Shown one piece after another: positions 59,597 to 64,000 of a DNA stretch of 64,000 nt; position 1 is the stretch's first letter, and every line of letters begins with the position of its first letter. This DNA is from Streptomyces sp. MJM8645 (lineage in GTDB: Bacteria > Actinomycetota > Actinomycetes > Streptomycetales > Streptomycetaceae), in contig NZ_LJJF01000002.1 of NCBI RefSeq assembly GCF_001625365.1, forward strand, positions 248,001 through 312,000. Direction: 5' to 3'. The notes beneath the pieces were generated by a model. That model saw only the letters and a program-made list of their open reading frames with translations, did no database searches and was not told the DNA's origin. The translations under genes were made by a program, and so were the position numbers.

Positions 59597-60049
59597 AGGC
59601 GCAAGCCCGGCCACCTGCTCGCCTACGCGCGGCCCGGCGACACCACGCCCTTCCGCCGTCACCTTCGGCGAAGGCCCCGCTGGGGTTGCCTCCGCGGCCG
59701 ACAAGGCGCACGCTGGGGGGTGTCCCCTGGAAGCCGCGTAGGGCGAGAGCCCCACGGAAAGCAGGGAGCTCGGGAGCATCACCGCCCCATCCGGAGGAGC
59801 GGCCCCACCCCGAGCAAACCCGGGTGAAACGAACCGTCCGATCCGACTGCGCACGGACGGAGGCCCCAGAGGGGGTCTCTCTCGGAACAACATCACGCCG
59901 CGTCGTACGCGACGCTCGCTCCGTCCGGCCAGTGAGCACGGACGGCAACCAACGAAGCATGAACAGGCGTCAAGAACGAGAGTGTAAGTCGCAGGAGCAG
60001 TAGAGGCCCCCTCCTGGTAGAGGGGGCCGACGCCTGCGCCGGGTAGGGC
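59597..60049. other. Gene-free stretch with a terminator
   Basis: 453 nt between the MarR gene and the minus-strand monooxygenase without a convincing gene. Frames such as the one reading SPYAASRGHPPACALSAAEA on the minus strand have no start signals. The right end holds a hairpin at 60005-60028 (9-bp arms GGCCCCCTC/GAGGGGGCC, 6-nt loop), the likely terminator of the monooxygenase gene. Confidence 0.5.
60005..60028 (-). terminator. Terminator of the flavin monooxygenase gene
   Basis: 9-bp perfect GC arms and a CTGGTA loop, 22 nt downstream of the minus-strand stop at 60050. Confidence 0.65.
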
Positions 60050-61159
60050 TCAGCCGTCCAGTGAGAGTGCGTTCTTGGCGTGCGCGACGGATTCCTGCGA
60101 GGCGGGCCCGCCGGGGCTCTCGGTGGCCAGGGCCTGGTTGAGGGTGACGAAGGGGCGCATCCGCCGCTCGTAGCGGGCATATGCGGCGCGGTGGTCGCCG
60201 CCGGCCCGGGCAAGGCAGTCGGCCAGCACGTGGGCGCCCACGAGGGCCAGGCTGGTGCCCTGCCCCGAGAGGGGGGAAGGGCAGTAGCCGGCGTCTCCGA
60301 GCAGGGTCACCCGGCCCCGCGACCACGGGTCCATGCGGATCTGAGCCATGGCGTCGCAGTAGAAGTCGGGGGCCTTCCGGGCGGCCTCGGCCAAGCGGGT
60401 CCCTTCCCAACGCATCGACGCGAGCTTGTCCACGACGAGCTGCCGGAGGGCGCCGCCGCCGCGGAGGTCGTGGGCGAGGGGGGCGGACTCGAAGCCGAAG
60501 GCGATCCTGAGTTCGGTGTTGTCGCGTACGGGCATGATGCCGAAGCCCGCGTCGCCGTCCCGCAGCCACACCTGCCAGTTGTCCAGGGCGAGGAAGTTGT
60601 CCGCGCTGAACACCGAGAGGTAGCTGCCCAGGTGGTGGGCGAAACGCTTCTCCGGACCGAAGGCCAGGCGCCGTACGGTGGAGTGCAGGCCGTCAGCCCC
60701 GACCACGAGGTCGAAGGTGCGGGACGGTCCGTGCGCGAAGTCGACGCGCACGCCGGTGTCGTCCTCGTCGAGCGCGGCGATGCTGTCGCCGAAGAGGTAC
60801 TCGACGCCTGCGCGCGTGTGCTCGTACACCATCCTCACCAGGTCCTCGCGCAGCACCTCGATGTCTTCGCTGTCGAGCCGTCCGCTGCTGAAGGTCGCCT
60901 CGGTGGAGCGGTCGACCTCGCGGCCGTCGGGGCCGAGGATCGACATGCCGCGCATCCGGGTCCGTACGCGGCTCGCCTGCTCCAGCAGGCCCATCCGCTC
61001 CACGACTTCCAGCGCGACACCGCGGATGTCCACGGCCTGTCCGCCGGGGCGCCGGCCCGGAGCGCGTTCGACGACAGTGGGCGCGAAGCCGTGGCGGCGC
61101 AGCCAGTAGGCGAGGACGGGCCCGGCGATTCCGCCGCCGGAGATGAGTACGGTCTGCAT
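60050..61159 (-). CDS. FAD-dependent aromatic-type monooxygenase
   Basis: A 369-residue flavoprotein of the same class as the one at 1230-2429. TVLISGGGIAGPVLAYWLRR is the dinucleotide fold, VVGADGLHSTVRRLAF the DG region, and LLGDAGYCPSPLSGQGTS the second FAD motif. The ATG at 61159 follows GGAGGAGCC; the longer frame to 61228 runs into the operator repeats. Divergent from a GntR-TetR fusion regulator with repeated TGTAC sites between. Likely used for antibiotic or aromatic modification; no substrate is evident. Confidence 0.9.
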   Translation of the reverse strand: MQTVLISGGGIAGPVLAYWLRRHGFAPTVVERAPGRRPGGQAVDIRGVALEVVERMGLLEQASRVRTRMRGMSILGPDGREVDRSTEATFSSGRLDSEDIEVLREDLVRMVYEHTRAGVEYLFGDSIAALDEDDTGVRVDFAHGPSRTFDLVVGADGLHSTVRRLAFGPEKRFAHHLGSYLSVFSADNFLALDNWQVWLRDGDAGFGIMPVRDNTELRIAFGFESAPLAHDLRGGGALRQLVVDKLASMRWEGTRLAEAARKAPDFYCDAMAQIRMDPWSRGRVTLLGDAGYCPSPLSGQGTSLALVGAHVLADCLARAGGDHRAAYARYERRMRPFVTLNQALATESPGGPASQESVAHAKNALSLDG

Positions 61160-61180
61160 GAGGGGCTCCTCCAGTGCTAT

Positions 61181-61306
61181 GTACGGTGTACGCGCCCTGA
61201 ACGTACGCCGTACGCGCAGAGCCTTCAACCAGCCCTCTGCGCGACGTGTACTAGAGCAGGCCCCTTCCGTTCGGCGTTGCCGCTGCTACCCTCTGTCCTA
61301 GTACAC
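61181..61306. promoter_or_regulatory. Paired TGTAC operators in the divergent promoter
   Basis: Two direct copies of GTACGSYGTACGCG lie at 61181-61194 and 61203-61216, 22 bp apart, next to the monooxygenase start. A perfect inverted pair, GTGTACTAG at 61246-61254 and CTAGTACAC at 61298-61306, lies nearer the regulator. TTGCCG (61277-61282) and TAGTAC (61299-61304) are a possible -35/-10 pair for the regulator, overlapping its own site. GntR proteins often bind TGTAC-type half sites. Confidence 0.65.
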
Positions 61307-61325
61307 AGAAGGAAGGCGGCAGGTC

Positions 61326-62378
61326 GTGACGAAGACCACAGGGACAGCCGGCGATCCGCCCTATCTGCGCATCGTCGCCGCGATCCGGCGACGCATCGCG
61401 CACGGTGAACTCGCCCCCGGGGACCGGGTGCCCTCAACCCGGCAGATCGCCGCGGAATGGGGCGTCGCGCTCGCCACCGCCACCAAAGCCCTGACCACCC
61501 TGCGCCTGGAGGGACTTGTCGAGGCCCGGCCCCGGATCGGCACGGTCGTCGCCGGAACCGCCCCCGCCGCACCGGCCCGCAGGCGCCCGCCACCCGTCCC
61601 GGACCCCGAGCAGGAGCAGGAGCTGAGCCTCGACCGGATCGTCCGTACCGCCATCGAGATCGCCGACGCCGAAGGGCTCCCGGCGCTCTCCATGCGCGGC
61701 GTCGCGGCCCGCCTCGGCGTCGCGGCGATGTCGACCTACCGGTACGTCCCGAGCAAGGAAGACCTCGTCCTGCGCATGGCCGACGCCGCGTTCGGCGAGA
61801 AGTCCTACCCCGCAGAAGCCCCCGACGCCCCCGACGCCTCCGAGGATTGGCGTACCCGCATCGAGCTGGGCGCCCGGACCCTGTGGAGCCTGTACCGGCG
61901 GCACCCGTGGCTGGCCCAGCTCGGCTCCCTCACGCGCCCGCTGCTCGTGCCCAATCTGATGGTCCACGGCGAGTGGGTGCTGAGCGCCCTCGACGGCCAC
62001 GGACTCGACCCCACGACGCTGTTCGACATCCACGTCCTGCTCTACAGCCATGTCCAGGGCCTGGCGGTGCACCTGGAGATGGAAGCGCACGCCGAAGCCG
62101 CCACGGGCCAGTCGGAAGACCAGTGGATGGACAGCCGCGCCCCCGCCCTCCAGGAACTGGTGGAATCCGGCCGCTTCCCGGCCTTCACCAAGGTGGTCGG
62201 AGCCTTCGAGGACGGCTACGACCTGCGCCTCGACGCCCTCTTCGAATTCGGTCTCAAGACGCTCCTCGACGGCCTGACGTCCATTGTCGAAGGCCAGGAG
62301 GCTGTCACGGGCGGTACCGCCGCGATCGGGGGACCTCACCGTCCGGCGGAATCGCGGCTGCCTGCGGCTGACCGTTGA
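61326..62378 (+). CDS. GntR-TetR fusion transcriptional regulator
   Basis: A 350-residue regulator with two DNA-binding modules. Residues about 10-75 are a GntR winged helix (YLRIVAAIRRRIAHGELAPG, DRVPSTRQIAAEWGVALAT). Residues about 105-150 are a TetR HTH (RIVRTAIEIADAEGLPALSM, RGVAARLGVAAMSTYRYV, PSKEDLV) followed by a TetR ligand domain with many aromatic residues. Such fusions are known in actinomycetes and usually sense drugs. The GTG at 61326 follows GGAAGG and GGCAGG. It controls the divergent monooxygenase. Confidence 0.9.
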   Translation: MTKTTGTAGDPPYLRIVAAIRRRIAHGELAPGDRVPSTRQIAAEWGVALATATKALTTLRLEGLVEARPRIGTVVAGTAPAAPARRRPPPVPDPEQEQELSLDRIVRTAIEIADAEGLPALSMRGVAARLGVAAMSTYRYVPSKEDLVLRMADAAFGEKSYPAEAPDAPDASEDWRTRIELGARTLWSLYRRHPWLAQLGSLTRPLLVPNLMVHGEWVLSALDGHGLDPTTLFDIHVLLYSHVQGLAVHLEMEAHAEAATGQSEDQWMDSRAPALQELVESGRFPAFTKVVGAFEDGYDLRLDALFEFGLKTLLDGLTSIVEGQEAVTGGTAAIGGPHRPAESRLPAADR

Positions 62379-62435
62379 CCGTCATGCCGCTGAAGTCCTT
62401 TGCGCGCGCTGCTGCCCGGATGATGAGGTGGCACG

Positions 62436-63398
62436 GTGACCAACCATGACGAAGCGTCAGCCACCCGACCGTTGACGCTGGCTTGGGTGCGCCGGCACCT
62501 GGAGGCCGGCGAACGGATCGTCGGAATCGAGGCGCTGCACGGCGGCATCACTGCCGAGATGCGGAGGCTGACCATCGGCACGCGGGACGGAGGCACCCGC
62601 GACCTGGTGCTGCGGAGTTTCGTCGACCCGTTCTCCGTGGAGCGCGCCGAGGACTGGCTGGGCAGGGAGGCCGGCGCCCTGACCCTGCTGGCGGGGACCG
62701 GCGTGCCGGCTCCCACGCTGGTCGCGGTTGATCCGAGCGCCGCGCAGTGCGAGTATCCGTCGCTCCTCATGACCCATCTGGCGGGCCGGACGGTCCTCGA
62801 CGATGAGGGGGTGGAGACGCGCGTCCCGCTGCTGGCCCGTCAGCTCGTGGCGATCCACGCGCTGCGGCCCGCCGAACGGCCCCGGGATTATGTGGCGTTG
62901 ACGACCGCCGACACCGTCGTCGTGCCGAAGGACGCCGACGCGGCGGCATGGGCCGCGGCGATCGACGTGATCCGCAGGCCCGCGCCGCCCGGTGAAGGGC
63001 GGTTCCTGCACCGGGACTTCCAACCCGGCAACGTGCTGTTCGACGTGCCGCCCCCAGGGCCGGCAGGTGTGCGGATCACCGGCGTCGTCGACTGGGCGGC
63101 GGCCTCCTGGGGCCCGGCGGATCTCGACGTGGCGCACTGCTCCACCAATCTCGCGCTGCTGCACGGCCCGGCGTGGGGTCAGCGGTTCGCCGAGGCGTAC
63201 GAGGAGGCCGGCGGGGTGCTGGCCGCGACCGCGAGCGAGCGGCTGTACTGGCGGGTACGGGACGGACTGGCGTGCTCGGAGGAGGTGCAGTCGGTGGCGC
63301 AGCCCTGGCGTGAGGCCGGGAGAACGGAGCTGACGACGCGAGCCGTGGAGCAGCGGCTGGACGCCTACGTCACCTCCCTGATGGACGCCTGGGACTGA
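62436..63398 (+). CDS. Aminoglycoside-phosphotransferase-family kinase
   Basis: A 320-residue APH/choline-kinase-fold protein. The catalytic loop is RFLHRDFQPGNVLFD and the metal-binding Asp is in GVVDWAAASWGPADLD. The N-terminal ATP lobe (IVGIEALHGGITAEMRRLTI) is typical, with the Lys strand read as LVLRSF, where the usual Lys is replaced by Arg. The GTG at 62436 is preceded by GAGGTGG. Substrate may be a sugar or small metabolite; a resistance role is not shown. Confidence 0.88.
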   Translation: MTNHDEASATRPLTLAWVRRHLEAGERIVGIEALHGGITAEMRRLTIGTRDGGTRDLVLRSFVDPFSVERAEDWLGREAGALTLLAGTGVPAPTLVAVDPSAAQCEYPSLLMTHLAGRTVLDDEGVETRVPLLARQLVAIHALRPAERPRDYVALTTADTVVVPKDADAAAWAAAIDVIRRPAPPGEGRFLHRDFQPGNVLFDVPPPGPAGVRITGVVDWAAASWGPADLDVAHCSTNLALLHGPAWGQRFAEAYEEAGGVLAATASERLYWRVRDGLACSEEVQSVAQPWREAGRTELTTRAVEQRLDAYVTSLMDAWD

Positions 63399-63478
63399 GC
63401 CAGGGCCGGTCCGGAGCGGGGGCCGGGCGCCGAACGGCGTCTGCACCGCGGTGACGCTCGTCGAGCAGATCGAAGGGC

Positions 63479-63607
63479 TCACCGCTCCGCACGCTCGCAG
63501 GACTCCGCGGTGCCGTCCCGTGGCGCCGCCCCATACGCCTCCACGTAGACGACCCGTGCCGCCTCCACGTCATCCAGTTGGATCGGCAGCCGATCCAGGT
63601 TTCCCAC
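63479..63607 (-). CDS. Possible 42-residue small protein
   Basis: A GTG at 63607 with GGGAGG five to six nt upstream opens a 42-codon frame: MGNLDRLPIQLDDVEAARVV then YVEAYGAAPRDGTAESCERA. It is amphipathic and has plausible codon use. It lies 87 nt downstream of the partial gene at the right edge, in the same direction, so it may be its operon partner. The family is unknown. Confidence 0.5.
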   Translation of the reverse strand: MGNLDRLPIQLDDVEAARVVYVEAYGAAPRDGTAESCERAER

Positions 63608-63694
63608 GACGCCTCCCGGAGCCCCGCCGACGGCCGGCACCAAGCGCGGCAGGGGCGACGGGCACGGTCATGATTGGGCCGCGGTGGTCGCGGG

Positions 63695-64000
63695 TCATCG
63701 GGGTGGTGGGGTTCGCCGGACCACCGCGCCCGATCCGGCGAGCCAGGAGACCATCCGGCTCCCCGAGTCGACGGCGGCGCGCTGCGCCGCCCCGGCGGCA
63801 TAGCCGTTCGCGACGATGTCCGGCCGGTCCACGAGGTTCCGGCACGCAGTGGTCAACTGCTGGTAACCGACCAGCAGTCGGGACCACAGCCGCTGTCCCG
63901 TCGGGTCGGGCACCGTGAAATACTCGTCGGCCCGCCGGGTCGCCCCGGCGAGCTGTTCGCAGGTGCCGCCCACTGTGCGCAGCTCCGCTTCGACCTGAGC
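63695..64000 (-). CDS. Helical protein, cut by the right window edge
   Basis: A minus-strand frame is open from the edge (AQVEAELRTVGGTCEQLAGA) to a stop at 63695: YFTVPDPTGQRLWSRLLVGY, QQLTTACRNLVDRPD, then a Pro/Arg end. At least 101 residues, all helical in character and without membrane segments. The N-terminus lies outside the window. No family recognised. Confidence 0.5.
   Translation of the reverse strand, partial: AQVEAELRTVGGTCEQLAGATRRADEYFTVPDPTGQRLWSRLLVGYQQLTTACRNLVDRPDIVANGYAAGAAQRAAVDSGSRMVSWLAGSGAVVRRTPPPR

Noticed and set aside
62436-63398. Aminoglycoside resistance gene
   Set aside because: The fold is right, but these kinases are widespread with other substrates and nothing in context supports resistance.

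Overview
The window is very GC-rich chromosomal DNA. Genes are dense on both strands, GTG starts are common, purine-rich Shine-Dalgarno sites sit 5-12 nt upstream of starts, and MarR/TetR regulators are often divergent from oxidoreductases. This fits an actinomycete of the Streptomyces/Kitasatospora kind. The mix of accessory enzymes, a biosynthetic cluster, insertion elements and decayed gene pieces looks like a chromosome-arm or island region more than a core region. No rRNA, tRNA or CRISPR array was seen.

Layout. 0-7.5 kb: small regulator/enzyme pairs (MarR with a flavin monooxygenase, TetR with an NAD-dependent epimerase, MarR with an isochorismatase-fold hydrolase), each with a visible inverted or direct repeat in the divergent promoter. 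7.4-11 kb: two nearly identical 160-bp MITEs with 21-bp terminal inverted repeats. An IS1182-like element is inserted at the CTAG that ends the first MITE, and a GAP-family membrane protein and a small conserved protein lie between the copies. 11-16 kb: a DyP-type peroxidase, a catalase-like heme protein and two exported proteins. 16-32.4 kb: a compact three-gene biosynthetic operon on the minus strand, consisting of an MFS exporter, a 4479-residue hybrid PKS-NRPS, and a condensation protein with a TubC-like docking domain that starts 4 nt inside the synthase stop. The domain order is acyl-AMP ligase, KR, ACP, KS, AT, ACP, aminotransferase, luciferase-like monooxygenase, C, A, PCP. It predicts an alpha-hydroxy-beta-amino acyl unit joined to one amino acid, in the manner of microginin or bestatin-type inhibitors.

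33.5-43.7 kb: a second unusual locus. Three large minus-strand genes with no obvious housekeeping role encode a TULIP/P47-like protein, a protein with RES-like features and a coiled-coil tail, and a 933-residue Gly-rich/helical protein. They are divergent from a LodA/LodB-like pair (cysteine-tryptophylquinone amine/amino-acid oxidase and its flavoprotein maturase) plus a small partner. I infer a toxin-like or antagonism locus; this is not proven.

43.9-54 kb: a universal stress protein, a second GAP-family protein, a TetR/FBP-domain divergent pair, a secreted protein broken by an in-frame amber codon, a GNAT acetyltransferase, an amidohydrolase, and a GlxA-like regulator followed by a membrane-anchored DJ-1/PfpI-like protein. 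54.5-56.7 kb is a gene graveyard (SDR, WD40 and PCMT-type methyltransferase fragments) that also holds an apparently intact 47-residue protein resembling the C-terminal end of GroES. 56.7-64 kb: hydrolases, a SixA-like phosphatase, a MarR/HSL-esterase pair, a second flavin monooxygenase divergent from a GntR-TetR fusion regulator, an aminoglycoside-phosphotransferase-fold protein, and a partial gene at the edge.

All family calls come from reading motifs by eye; no database search was possible.
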